Assembly: GCF_034119865.1 (NCBI RefSeq)
Contig: NZ_CP139421.1
Coordinates: 4,690,501-4,754,500 of the forward strand
Reading direction: 5' to 3'
Length of the DNA stretch: 64,000 nucleotides
Source: Algoriphagus sp. NG3
GTDB lineage: Bacteria > Bacteroidota > Bacteroidia > Cytophagales > Cyclobacteriaceae
Positions 1 through 8,826 of this stretch are shown here, one piece after another (positions within the stretch are counted from its first letter, which is position 1; each line of letters opens with the position of its first letter). A program made the translations under genes and the position numbers. The notes beneath the pieces are model-generated. The model saw only the letters and a list, made by a program, of their open reading frames with translations. It ran no database searches and was not told the DNA's origin.

Positions 1-860
1 TCTTTTATCCCGGAGCTACTGCGGCTATGTTGCAGCATTCCTTTCACTATCGCATCAGCGCGTTTTCCATGATGTGTTATTTTGGCCTCATTACCTTCTA
101 TATCATTTACGATCAATTTGATTTCTTCCAGGTCTCCCTTCTCCAATTCAGCTTTTAGTTCTTCGAGAAGCTCTTTGTTCAACTCAGAAAAGTTGGTGAC
201 AAAATTCAAAGGATTCTGTATTTCATGGGCTATTCCGGCCGTGAGTTCACCTAGGGAAGCCATTTTTTCAGACTGTATAAGTTGGGATTGGGCGGCCTTG
301 AGCTCATGAAGCGTAAGCTCCAACGCTTCTTTCTGAGCAGTGATCTCGGCAGTCCGCTCTGCCACCTGTATCTCCAATTCGTCCTTTAGTTTCTGCGATT
401 GCTTATATTGAAGTTCTTGTTGGGCGGCTTTTATCCGCTCTATTTCTAGCGCTTTTCGTTGCTTTCGATTGATTATAAACTGTGCCACCAGCCAGATCCA
501 TGCAAAAATCGCTGCCGTGCCAAATAATTTCTCCCAAGTATCATAAAAGCCTGGAGCGACCAACTCGGTAAAGTCCTCCAAAACATTTATCACTATGATC
601 GGGAAAAATGCATACACGTAGGGTTTGAGCGGTGAAAAAACATCTCTGTTATAGGCTGCATAGATCAGGTATAGGTTGATGGAATGAGCCAGCCATCGCA
701 AGATCGGCTCAGTACTCGAAAACGAAATCTGTATTACTAAAAAACACCATGCGGCTATAAAACCTTTAAGGAATATGCCTTTCCATTGGGGATAGTGCTG
801 TTTGGTTTGTTCGTTAGTTTGAAGAAATCTAAAAGCAATGATCAGTAGTATATAATCCAT
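1..860 (-). CDS. Sensor histidine kinase, C-terminus cut by window edge
   Basis: I read this frame by hand from an ATG at 860; it stays open to base 1 (286 codons). The N-terminal half has about four hydrophobic segments. A charged coiled-coil linker follows at roughly residues 130-195, and then the H-box GELTAGIAHEIQNPLNFV at about 205-222 with its phospho-accepting His. This arrangement is typical of Bacteroidetes two-component kinases with a membrane sensor part. The HATPase domain would lie beyond the window, so it is partial only because of the window edge. The signal sensed is unknown, and no response regulator is visible. Confidence 0.9.
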   Translation of the reverse strand, partial: MDYILLIIAFRFLQTNEQTKQHYPQWKGIFLKGFIAAWCFLVIQISFSSTEPILRWLAHSINLYLIYAAYNRDVFSPLKPYVYAFFPIIVINVLEDFTELVAPGFYDTWEKLFGTAAIFAWIWLVAQFIINRKQRKALEIERIKAAQQELQYKQSQKLKDELEIQVAERTAEITAQKEALELTLHELKAAQSQLIQSEKMASLGELTAGIAHEIQNPLNFVTNFSELNKELLEELKAELEKGDLEEIKLIVNDIEGNEAKITHHGKRADAIVKGMLQHSRSSSGIK

Positions 861-1129
861 AGATGCAGGCTGAAGTAAAAAAGGCTAAGCTCATGGCAAA
901 ATAACAATAATTTCAGTTTCAATGGTAATGTGGCTTTCGCCTCCAAAAAAAATTGGCTGATCAATGTGGAAATTTCATGATTTAAAGTTAGAATGGAATA
1001 CCTCTTAGTTATTCTTGCTTTACGCCATCCGATAGACAGGATAGTACCTGATGCCTTTTGATTTTTCTTTAGCTAGCTTGTAAACTGATAGCAACATTGC
1101 AACAAGCTATTTACCTAATTCAATATTAG

Positions 1130-2458
1130 ATGCGTACTCTGATTATGGCATGTTTTTGTGCCCTACTTCTCTTTCAGCCAGCTTTTTCCCAACAAGAATC
1201 GGAAGAATTCTGGCCTGATGGATCTCCCATCTCCCCCTGGTTCCATGATTATTCAAAAGTCAAGCTGGAAGATTTGGGAAAGCAGTATTTGCTTACTGAC
1301 TTTGGTGTGAAAAATGACAGTACTTTGCTTCAGACTAAGCAAATCCAAGCTGTGATAGACCATGCCTCAGCAGATGGTGGAGGGGTAGTGATTGTCCCAA
1401 GGGGTACTTTCCTTAGCGGGGCGTTGTTTTTTAAGCCAGAAACCCACCTCCACTTGGAGCATGGGGCGGTACTGAAGGGCTCAGATGTTATAGAGGACTA
1501 CCCACTACTACCCTCACGTATGGAAGGGCAAAATCTGGATTATTACGCAGCCCTTGTAAATGCCTACGGGGTCGATGGGTTTACCATTTCCGGCTCTGGC
1601 ACCATAGATGGAAATGGATTGAAGTTTTGGGAGGCTTTTTGGCAGCGGAGAGAAGAGGATCCAAACTGTACCAATCTGGAAGTGTCCAGACCACGTTTAG
1701 TATTTGTCTGGAAAAGTAATGACGTGCAGGTGCAGGATGTCAATCTGATCAATGCGGGTTTTTGGAGCAGCCATTATTATCAATGTAGAAATATTAAGAT
1801 CCTAGATGTACGGATCACTTCACCGCACGAACCTGTGAAGGCACCAAGTACGGATGCCATTGATCTCGACGTAGTGTCCAATGTGCTGATCAAGGGCTGC
1901 TATCTGGCAGTAAATGATGATGCTATTGCGCTGAAGGGAGGAAAAGGCCCTTGGGCGGATGAAGATCCTAATAATGGGGAAAACACTAATATTCTCATAG
2001 AAGACAGTGAATTTGGATTTTGCCATTCAGCATTGACCCATGGAAGCGAATCTATCCACAATAAAAATGTGATCATGAGGAATGTAAAGGTTCAGGATGC
2101 CGTTCGGCTTCTTTGGCTGAAAATGCGACCAGATACCCCTCAACATTATGAATATATCAGGGTAGAGAATATTACAGGACAAGCCAGGAGCTTTATTTAT
2201 GTGAAGCCTTGGACTCAGTTTTTTGATCTCAAGGGCAAGGAGGAAGTTCCAATTTCCTATTCAGACCATATCACGATGAAAAATATAGACCTGGACTGTG
2301 ATATTTTCTTTGACGTGGCGATTACCGAATACGATCGTTTGGCTGATTTTAGCTTCGAAAATCTTAATATCCGTGCTCAAAACGCTGATTTTGAGCCTGA
2401 TTTTGTCAAAGGTTTTGAGGTAAAAAATGTGGTGGTAAATGGTAAAAAACTTGACTGA
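1130..2458 (+). CDS. Glycoside hydrolase family 28 (polygalacturonase-like)
   Basis: This is a 442-residue protein with a signal peptide ending near residue 20 (FQPAFSQQ), so it is exported. The middle and C-terminus form a right-handed beta-helix typical of GH28. Family motifs can be seen: VNDDAIALKGG around residue 262 (the catalytic Asp pair), LTHGSES around 304, and WLKMRP around 330 in place of the classic RIK. GH28 enzymes hydrolyse galacturonan or rhamnogalacturonan. The exact substrate cannot be read from the sequence. It stands alone with no SusC/D pair nearby, so it is not part of a visible polysaccharide utilisation locus. Confidence 0.88.
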   Translation: MRTLIMACFCALLLFQPAFSQQESEEFWPDGSPISPWFHDYSKVKLEDLGKQYLLTDFGVKNDSTLLQTKQIQAVIDHASADGGGVVIVPRGTFLSGALFFKPETHLHLEHGAVLKGSDVIEDYPLLPSRMEGQNLDYYAALVNAYGVDGFTISGSGTIDGNGLKFWEAFWQRREEDPNCTNLEVSRPRLVFVWKSNDVQVQDVNLINAGFWSSHYYQCRNIKILDVRITSPHEPVKAPSTDAIDLDVVSNVLIKGCYLAVNDDAIALKGGKGPWADEDPNNGENTNILIEDSEFGFCHSALTHGSESIHNKNVIMRNVKVQDAVRLLWLKMRPDTPQHYEYIRVENITGQARSFIYVKPWTQFFDLKGKEEVPISYSDHITMKNIDLDCDIFFDVAITEYDRLADFSFENLNIRAQNADFEPDFVKGFEVKNVVVNGKKLD

Positions 2459-2518
2459 ACACCTGGTACAAGTAATTCTTAAAATACTGACATTTGCAGG
2501 ATTCTAAACTCCCCGCAA

Positions 2519-2887
2519 ATGAAAGCAATTCTGACAGTCGCACTACTTGTCCTTTCTAACTCTTTTATGACCTTGGCTTGGTACGGGCATCTTAAGTTTG
2601 CTGAATGGAAATGGTTCAGCAAACTTGGGTTGGTTTCGGTTATTTTGATAAGCTGGGGAATTGCCTTGTTCGAATACTGCTTCCAGGTTCCGGCAAATAA
2701 AATGGGCTTTTCAGGAAATGGGGGGCCATTTTCGCTGGTTCAATTGAAAGTCATACAAGAGGTTATTACTTTGGTCGTTTTTATGATTTTCTCACTCCTA
2801 GCTTTCAAAACAGAGACCTTCAGAATAAACCATCTTCTTGGAGCGGTTTTTTTGATTTTGGCCGTTTATTTTTTCTTTAAGAAATAG
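2519..2887 (+). CDS. DMT-family small membrane protein (DUF486)
   Basis: This 122-residue protein has four predicted membrane segments, ends in FFFKK, and carries the conserved stretch FEYCFQVPANKMGF typical of DUF486 proteins. These are half-size relatives of drug/metabolite transporters, and their substrate is not known. It lies 60 bases after the GH28 gene on the same strand and ends 4 bases from the convergent metallopeptidase gene. The family call is from recognised sequence; transport activity is inference. Confidence 0.85.
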   Translation: MKAILTVALLVLSNSFMTLAWYGHLKFAEWKWFSKLGLVSVILISWGIALFEYCFQVPANKMGFSGNGGPFSLVQLKVIQEVITLVVFMIFSLLAFKTETFRINHLLGAVFLILAVYFFFKK

Positions 2888-2891
2888 GCTG

Positions 2892-3935
2892 TTATAAACT
2901 GGATATGAGCTGATGGATAAATTCCATCTTCTTCACCACAGCACCGCTTACCACAAAGGGATAAGCATCCGGCACCCCCATGCTTCTATTCAGGCTATTA
3001 ATGGCGAAAGAGATAGGAGCCCAGCTTTTGTAGATTCTGCTGAAATTCTTTTCAGCATAAGGGTCGAATTTGAAATTTCCTTTGACTGACTTTTCTTTTA
3101 TTTGAGGTTTCACTGATAGTCCATAATAATAGGCAGTTTCGGCCATATCCATAATATGTAGGTAATGAGCCCAAGTCTCTGCCCAATCCTCCCATGCATG
3201 GGAACATGCATATTGGCTGATGAAATTCTGCTGCCAATTAGCCGGGGCACCTGTTTGATAGTAGGTGGTCAATGCTTCGCCATAATCTCTTCTATCATCC
3301 CCGAATAAATCTCTGAACTTACCGAGCAAGTACTCATTGGTGGCTATCAGCCTATCCCAATAGTAATGCCCAACCTCATGACGGAAATGCCCAATAAGGG
3401 TACGGTATGGTTCTGACATTTGCTTTCTCATCTGCTCCCTATGGACAGAATCAGCTTCTGAGAGCAAAATTGTAATCACCCCATTTGCATGGCCTGTCAT
3501 TATTTTCTGATTTCCTTGGCGGGAAATAAAATCGAAGTGAAGACCTGTCTCTGCATCATCATCCTTGGATGGGGTTGCTAACCCCAATCGTCCAAGTTGA
3601 TAGATCAACCGATGTTTTGCGATTTCCAATTTTTGCCATTTCTTAAAATTTTCCTGATCCGAAAGATCTGGAATCGTGTGGTTTAGCTTACATGCTTTGC
3701 AGAAAGTACTTTCATCTTCTATGGGTATAAGCCAATTGCAAACCCCGAATTCGTGATTTTGACAGTACTTGTAAGTGGACCCGTTTCTGTCTGAAACCAA
3801 CTGCATTTGATTAGGGGCGAAGGTCAGCAGGTTATTTAGCTTGTCTGAATAGCCTGCCAGATACCCACATTTCTCGCAGCTTTGATTTTCAAAATACAGT
3901 GGATGCCCACAGTTTCCGCATTCAAAAATTTTCAT
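2892..3935 (-). CDS. Putative zinc-binding metallopeptidase with N-terminal zinc ribbons
   Basis: The protein has 347 residues. The N-terminus carries a four-Cys zinc ribbon (C6, C9, C20, C23), followed by a second Cys-rich stretch around residues 60-85. The metallopeptidase core has HEVGHYYWDRL near residue 187, an HExxH-type motif. A conserved EDWAETWAHYLH segment near residue 248 probably supplies the third metal ligand. This matches the family annotated as putative zinc-binding metallopeptidase, which has no signal peptide, so it is probably cytoplasmic. Its substrate is unknown. It is monocistronic and convergent with the DUF486 gene. Confidence 0.85.
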   Translation of the reverse strand: MKIFECGNCGHPLYFENQSCEKCGYLAGYSDKLNNLLTFAPNQMQLVSDRNGSTYKYCQNHEFGVCNWLIPIEDESTFCKACKLNHTIPDLSDQENFKKWQKLEIAKHRLIYQLGRLGLATPSKDDDAETGLHFDFISRQGNQKIMTGHANGVITILLSEADSVHREQMRKQMSEPYRTLIGHFRHEVGHYYWDRLIATNEYLLGKFRDLFGDDRRDYGEALTTYYQTGAPANWQQNFISQYACSHAWEDWAETWAHYLHIMDMAETAYYYGLSVKPQIKEKSVKGNFKFDPYAEKNFSRIYKSWAPISFAINSLNRSMGVPDAYPFVVSGAVVKKMEFIHQLISSL

Positions 3936-4521
3936 AAAGTGGAAGTTAGATTATCCATGATAAGGTAAGCACATGAAAACCATCTAAGGGAATGCCATAC
4001 AATATCTTTTCATGTAAATGTTTGAATCTTTTCCAAGTAATGTTCAATCTTGAACCTACTGATTTTTGAAAACAATAGCTTATTGCCGATTTCAGACAGA
4101 CTAGTTATAGCAGCTATGGAAAGTAATAGGTCAGGCCTGCTGAAAAACGGAATAATAGATTAAAAGCTATCATTTTGACTGATTAGCTCATTTTTCATGC
4201 GTGCGGTTTTTCAGCAAGTGCAAGCTTTTTGACGAAAAGAGGTCTTTATCCATGCACCAAAAAAAACCAAAATCGTGATTTTCATGCTAGCCTCAGCTAT
4301 GCCAATGATCCAACGGAATAAACCTGTCGTGTAGAAGCTTTTGGGCAAAATGAACCAGCTACATCCTCCAAAACCAGAAAAGAAAGATGGGGTCTTAAAG
4401 TCCTGAAAACAAAACTATAATCTGTGTATTGATTTTTTATGAATTATAATTTGAAAATTTAGAAATATATACAATAAAATTTTTTTAAATTCAGTCATGT
4501 AACACTAACCCCCAAATTTTT
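3936..4521. other. 586-base gene-free stretch between metallopeptidase and aquaporin genes
   Basis: I see no credible coding frame here. It separates the start of the metallopeptidase gene (minus) from the aquaporin gene (plus), so it must hold both promoters. It contains the palindrome-ended repeat at 4139-4215. The last 110 bases before the aquaporin start are very AT-rich, consistent with a promoter, but I cannot assign -33/-7 boxes with confidence. Confidence 0.7.
4139..4215. repeat. 77-bp palindrome-ended repeat, copy 1
   Basis: The ends are perfect 10-bp inverted repeats (GCTGAAAAAC and GTTTTTCAGC). The interior shares long stretches with the element at 6337-6414, including AGCT-T-CATTTTGA-TGATT-and CATTTTTCA blocks in the same order. 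Two copies of this size and symmetry suggest a REP- or MITE-like non-autonomous element. No transposase is nearby. Confidence 0.65.
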
Positions 4522-5205
4522 ATGAAAAAACTTGTAGCTGAATTTATTGGAACTCTCTGGCTGGTGCTGGGGGGTTGCGGAAGTGCCGTCTTGGCGGCTG
4601 GTTTTCCCGAACTGGGAATTGGTTTTGTAGGCGTATCGTTTGCTTTTGGTTTGACTGTTTTAACGATGGCCTATGCGATTGGGCATATCTCTGGTTGTCA
4701 CTTGAACCCTGCTGTGACAGTGGGGCTCTGGATCGGTGGGAGATTTGAAAGCAAAGACGTTGTAGGATACATCATCGCCCAAGTGCTGGGTGGCTTGGCA
4801 GGAGCAGGCATCTTGTATCTGATCGTGACCGGAAAAGCCGATTTTGAATTGGGAGGATTCGCTGCGAATGGCTATGGAGAAGCATCCCCTGGTGGATATA
4901 ACCTTACTTCTGCCCTCATTACTGAAGTAGTGATGACCTTTTTCTTCCTGATGATCATTTTAGGATCTACTTACCCAGAAGCACCTGCAGGATTTGCGGG
5001 AATAGCTATTGGACTTGCGTTGGTTCTGATACATTTGATCAGCATACCTGTGACCAATACTTCTGTCAATCCTGCCAGGAGCACCTCCCAGGCTATTTTT
5101 GCCGGAGGCATCTACCTGCAGCAAGTCTGGCTGTTTTGGGTTGCTCCACTTCTGGGAGCTGTTTTAGCAGGAATTGCCTATAAAAAGTTGTCCCCAAATA
5201 AATGA
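4522..5205 (+). CDS. aqpZ: Aquaporin Z
   Basis: This is a 227-residue MIP-family channel with six membrane helices. Both half-helix NPA motifs are present (HLNPAVT near residue 62 and SVNPARS near 181). The Arg after the second NPA is the selectivity-filter residue. The short loops and length fit water-selective AqpZ rather than a glycerol facilitator, which usually has an Asp after the second NPA and longer loops. It mediates passive water flux across the inner membrane. It is a single gene with an AT-rich upstream region. Confidence 0.93.
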   Translation: MKKLVAEFIGTLWLVLGGCGSAVLAAGFPELGIGFVGVSFAFGLTVLTMAYAIGHISGCHLNPAVTVGLWIGGRFESKDVVGYIIAQVLGGLAGAGILYLIVTGKADFELGGFAANGYGEASPGGYNLTSALITEVVMTFFFLMIILGSTYPEAPAGFAGIAIGLALVLIHLISIPVTNTSVNPARSTSQAIFAGGIYLQQVWLFWVAPLLGAVLAGIAYKKLSPNK

Positions 5206-5219
5206 TTTGTGAAAAAAAG

Positions 5220-5247
5220 TTAAATCTTTGTAGAAAGAAAGATTTAA
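5220..5247. promoter_or_regulatory. 10-bp perfect inverted repeat between aqpZ and the next gene
   Basis: TTAAATCTTT and AAAGATTTAA are separated by 8 bases. There is no following T-run, so it is a weak candidate for a terminator. It sits 22 bases before the start at 5269 and could be an operator or part of a 5' leader. Confidence 0.35.
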
Positions 5248-5268
5248 TGTCACTTAACCTTTATTAAA

Positions 5269-5739
5269 ATGAAATATTTCAAGATTTTATTTCTAGTAAT
5301 GTGTTTAGGCTTTGCAAGTGCCTTGGAAAGCAATGCACAGGAGGTAGGTATCAGGTTTGGCAATTTTTCAGGAAATAACGTTGCCTTAGATGCGGTATTT
5401 GGATTAGGACAGTTCAGTAGAGTTCATGCTGATCTTAGCTTCGGCGGAAATGGTGTCGGGCTCGATGCGCTTTGGAACCCAATTTATCGGCCGGTATCCA
5501 CCAGTGATTTCAAGTATTACTTAGGGTTCGGGCCTTCATTCTATTTTGGTGATCCATTTGCATTTGGTGTAGCTGGTGAGATTGGGATAGAGTATGCCTT
5601 TGTGGATGTGCCTATTGTGATCGGTGCGGATTGGAGACCAAATTTCAGGCTGGTGGAGAATACCGATTTCCTTGCCGATCAGTTTGGGTTGAACATTCGC
5701 TGGAGATTCGGCAATGATGGTAGTAGTAGTACCAAATAA
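5269..5739 (+). CDS. Small outer-membrane beta-barrel-like protein, function unknown
   Basis: The protein has 156 residues and a signal peptide of about 23 residues (LESNAQ). The mature part alternates polar and hydrophobic residues with many Gly and aromatic residues, as in small eight-stranded porin-like barrels. It ends with FGLNIRWRFG followed by a short polar tail. I do not recognise a specific family. Its location is inferred as the outer membrane or periplasm. Confidence 0.65.
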   Translation: MKYFKILFLVMCLGFASALESNAQEVGIRFGNFSGNNVALDAVFGLGQFSRVHADLSFGGNGVGLDALWNPIYRPVSTSDFKYYLGFGPSFYFGDPFAFGVAGEIGIEYAFVDVPIVIGADWRPNFRLVENTDFLADQFGLNIRWRFGNDGSSSTK

Positions 5740-5796
5740 GTAAATGCCGGGACGGTTTCCTCTCCTGAAAAGGCGCAGATTTATTTCAGAAATACG

Positions 5797-5823
5797 TCTT
5801 CCGGGTTTTTTAAGCCTGGAAGA
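5797..5823 (+). terminator. Possible rho-independent terminator
   Basis: A TCTTCCGGG / CCTGGAAGA stem with 8 of 9 positions paired and a 9-base loop is followed by TGTTTTTG. It lies about 57 bases after the small barrel gene and before the next start. The T-run is short, so this is tentative. Confidence 0.4.
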
Positions 5824-5875
5824 TGTTTTTGTTCTATATTAGGATGAAATAGCCCATTTCTGAATTGTAATTTTT

Positions 5876-6328
5876 ATGCAATTATTAGTAGAAGGAGAGT
5901 ATTTGCTGGATCGCATGCAGGGCAAAGGCGGCTGGACTTACGTTAAATTTCCCAAGGAAATCTCTGGCTCCAAAGCGTTTGGAATGATGAAAGTTTCTGG
6001 GAGTATAGATGATTTCACGTTTGAGGGAAAGCATCTCATGCCCATGGGAAATGGTTATGTCTTTCTACCTGTGGCCAAAGCCATACGCTCCAAAATCAAA
6101 AAGGAAAAAGGAGATGTAGTGTTTGTCAGACTTTTCAGAAAGGAAGTCCCGAACCATGCACCTCCAGAATTGATTGAATGCCTCAAAGATGATCCTGGTA
6201 AGTGGGAGCTTTTTCAATTACTGCCCGAAACAGATCAACGCCATTGGGTAGAATATATCTATAGCAGTGATCTGATAGATGAGCAGTCGGATAGAATTAT
6301 CAAGCTGCTCCATTCACTCATTCCCTAA
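5876..6328 (+). CDS. DUF1905 / YdeI-type domain protein
   Basis: The protein has 150 residues. The N-terminal part (about 8-85) resembles DUF1905, with the GGWTYVKFPKE block. The C-terminal part (about 95-150) resembles the YdeI/OmpD-associated helical domain (RHWVEYIYSS, then a repeated polar helix). Family members are small cytoplasmic proteins with no proven biochemical role. There is no signal peptide. It is followed directly by the second copy of the palindrome-ended repeat. Confidence 0.75.
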   Translation: MQLLVEGEYLLDRMQGKGGWTYVKFPKEISGSKAFGMMKVSGSIDDFTFEGKHLMPMGNGYVFLPVAKAIRSKIKKEKGDVVFVRLFRKEVPNHAPPELIECLKDDPGKWELFQLLPETDQRHWVEYIYSSDLIDEQSDRIIKLLHSLIP

Positions 6329-6336
6329 TAGCGTAA

Positions 6337-6414
6337 GCTGCAAAAAACGAGTAATAAATCAATAGCTTTCATTTTGAATGATTCTCCCATTTTTCAAGCG
6401 AACGGTTTTTTAGC
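6337..6414. repeat. 78-bp palindrome-ended repeat, copy 2
   Basis: The terminal inverted repeat is imperfect (GCTGCAAAAAACG against CGGTTTTTTAGC). The interior is collinear with the copy at 4139-4215. It lies between the DUF1905 gene and the 3' end of the TonB receptor gene, where it might also act as a hairpin at the convergent gene ends. Confidence 0.6.
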
Positions 6415-6423
6415 AATCCCTCA

Positions 6424-8826
6424 TTAGAAATCTACTATTATTCCGATAGTCGGTAGGATAGTGCCTGCGGGGTTTTGCAGGTATTTGAGCTGGTATCGGC
6501 TGGGGTCATTCGGATCCACCAGAATATTACCTGAATTATCGCGCACTGGAACCAACAAAGGAGGCTGTTCTGCCTGGTAATTATATGCGTTTTGTATATC
6601 CACATACCAATTGAGGCTCCATTTCGGGAAGTAGTACTTTTTATCCAGCCTCAGATCCATCTGATGAAAACCCTTCAGCCGGACGGCATTGATCTGGGAA
6701 TAATCAAGTATAGGCTGGTTTCTTAGATCCCAACTGCTGATCAGGCTTGATGCCTCATAATCGTATGGGGTATAGGGAGTTCCTCCCAGGTATCTCCACC
6801 TGGCACCGATTTCCCAATTATTCCCAAAACGTTTTCCTGCCGTAAGACTTACAATGATGCGGTTGTCCCAGGACGAGGGGATAAAACCCTCCGTGTTAGG
6901 ATTGGTGAATTCACTTCGCACCAAAGTCAGCGCAGCAATGCCGTAAAAGTCATTGAAAAGACGCTGCTGTGCAAGCACCTCCAAGCCGTAAGCTCTTCCT
7001 TGCGAGTTGCTTTCTACTGGTTCATTGCCTATCACCCCAAAGTCCGCCCCTAGGTTGGCCAAGGATATGCCATTGCGTACTGACGATGGATAATTGCTGT
7101 ATTTCTTATAAAATACCTCTGCAGTAAAACGGCGGTTTTTGTCAGGAACCAGCAGTTCTATTCCTGTTATTAGCTGGGAGTTCCGGATATATCTTACGTC
7201 AGTTAGTTGATTGATCAGTTCCCCGTCGTTCTCCTGATAACCTAGGACTGTGTAGGAGGGTTTTTGATAGTAGATCCCTGCATTGGCCGTGGCAAAGAGA
7301 TTTGGCTTTAGCTGATAGGAAAAGGAGACCCGTGGACTGACCTGGTTTAATGGGTTTTTTGCTGTTTTGGCAAAATCTCCCCCATCCATGCGGATACCAC
7401 CGGAAATCAGTAAGCGCTCTTGGTAGAAATTCTTGCTTGCAGAGATAAATGCCCCGTAGAGATTATAATTGGTCGTGGATTCCACATTGATCACCTCACC
7501 GCTGCTGGCAAGTGTAGATCTGTCGAAATTCTTAATGTAGTACCGCGAGTATTCATAATTGACCCCATACTTTACTGTGAATCCGTCTTTGAAAATGCTG
7601 TTCTCTGCACGAAATTTATTCTCAGATTCCTGGGAGAGGTAATTAAAGAGCAAATTGTCCGGTGAACTTTCGTCGTTGCCAGCATATTTTTCCGAATAAT
7701 TATTCAGCATATTTCTACTGAGCACAAAAGTCCAGAATCCATTTTCCCGAAAACGCTTCAATTTCATACCGGTAGTATAATTCCACTGATTTTGAATTGG
7801 CAGTACATCCAGCAGATATAGCCGGTTTTCCAGTTCTTCTTCGGATTCCCCGTCAGGGAGGTTTTGGTTTAACACAAACTTATCGATGGCTCCCACTCCC
7901 AGAAAAGTCAGTTCCGTTTTATCGTTGAGTTTTGTGGTGGTTTTTAGCTGGAAATCATTGAAAGTGGGTAAAAATGGCAAATCCAGTAATTTGAATAGTC
8001 CTTGCAGATATGATCTCCTGGCGGAAAGCAGGTAGGTGGTCTTTTCTCCTATTGGGCCTTCGTTTGAAAGTGTGAGTTCTGATGCACCCACGGTGAGTTG
8101 GGTAGCCATCTTGTCCCTTCGTCCCTCTTTGAGCTGAAACTCAAAAAAAGAGCTCATGGCATCCATTCTGTTTGCAGGAAACCCTCCAGCGATCAGGTCC
8201 ACATTTTTGATCAGGTTTACATTCAATATCCCTACCGGACCGCCTGAGGAGCCTTGGGTGGCAAAGTGATTGATCACCGGAACCTCAATCTCATCGATAA
8301 AGAACTTATTCTCATTTGGGGCTCCACCACGGATCAGAATATCATTTCTGAAACTCGGGGTACTGGCCACACCGGGAAGCGCTTGGATTACACGGGAAAT
8401 ATCCCGGTTTCCACCTGGATAGCGCTCTATTTCGTTCGCATTGAGCTTCCTTACAGAAAGCGGTGTTTCTTCAGAGCGGGAAAATTCAGAGCTTACCACT
8501 ACCTCCGAAAGCTCCGAGGTCTCCTCCTGAAGTTCAAAATCCAATTGTACAGAGCGGGATAAAGTGACTTGGATCTCAAACGCGGTTTTGGGCTTAAACC
8601 CTACAAAACTTGCCTTTACATTATATAATCCTGCCGGAACATCGGTGATTTCATAGAGACCATTTTCATCTGAAATCGCACCTAATTCGGTATTTAAAAC
8701 AATAACATTTGCAAATGCTACAGGTTGGTTGTTTACCGGATTACGGACTTTCCCCCGGATGATTCCTTGTGAAAAAACGTTTAATGAATTTAATAGAATG
8801 AAAAATACTAAAAGAGTGATCCTCAT
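6424..8826 (-). CDS. TonB-dependent receptor with CarboxypepD_reg-like domain
   Basis: This is an 800-residue outer-membrane protein with a signal peptide of about 19 residues (LNVFSQG). A CarboxypepD_reg-like beta-sandwich follows (about 22-110). Next comes a plug domain (about 125-230, with IQALPGVA and ILIRGGAPNENKFFIDE) and then a long beta-barrel ending in IGIIVDF. It imports an unknown ligand using TonB energy. There is no SusD partner, so a glycan role is not indicated. Its start codon overlaps the crtW stop codon (TAATG), suggesting translational coupling to the carotenoid ketolase gene. This is unusual company for such a receptor. Confidence 0.92.
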   Translation of the reverse strand: MRITLLVFFILLNSLNVFSQGIIRGKVRNPVNNQPVAFANVIVLNTELGAISDENGLYEITDVPAGLYNVKASFVGFKPKTAFEIQVTLSRSVQLDFELQEETSELSEVVVSSEFSRSEETPLSVRKLNANEIERYPGGNRDISRVIQALPGVASTPSFRNDILIRGGAPNENKFFIDEIEVPVINHFATQGSSGGPVGILNVNLIKNVDLIAGGFPANRMDAMSSFFEFQLKEGRRDKMATQLTVGASELTLSNEGPIGEKTTYLLSARRSYLQGLFKLLDLPFLPTFNDFQLKTTTKLNDKTELTFLGVGAIDKFVLNQNLPDGESEEELENRLYLLDVLPIQNQWNYTTGMKLKRFRENGFWTFVLSRNMLNNYSEKYAGNDESSPDNLLFNYLSQESENKFRAENSIFKDGFTVKYGVNYEYSRYYIKNFDRSTLASSGEVINVESTTNYNLYGAFISASKNFYQERLLISGGIRMDGGDFAKTAKNPLNQVSPRVSFSYQLKPNLFATANAGIYYQKPSYTVLGYQENDGELINQLTDVRYIRNSQLITGIELLVPDKNRRFTAEVFYKKYSNYPSSVRNGISLANLGADFGVIGNEPVESNSQGRAYGLEVLAQQRLFNDFYGIAALTLVRSEFTNPNTEGFIPSSWDNRIIVSLTAGKRFGNNWEIGARWRYLGGTPYTPYDYEASSLISSWDLRNQPILDYSQINAVRLKGFHQMDLRLDKKYYFPKWSLNWYVDIQNAYNYQAEQPPLLVPVRDNSGNILVDPNDPSRYQLKYLQNPAGTILPTIGIIVDF

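Noticed and set aside
1074..1109. TAGCTTGT...ACAAGCTA inverted repeat upstream of the GH28 gene
   Set aside because: The 8-bp arms with a 20-base spacer in AT-rich DNA are weak evidence. There is no second copy or context to support an operator.
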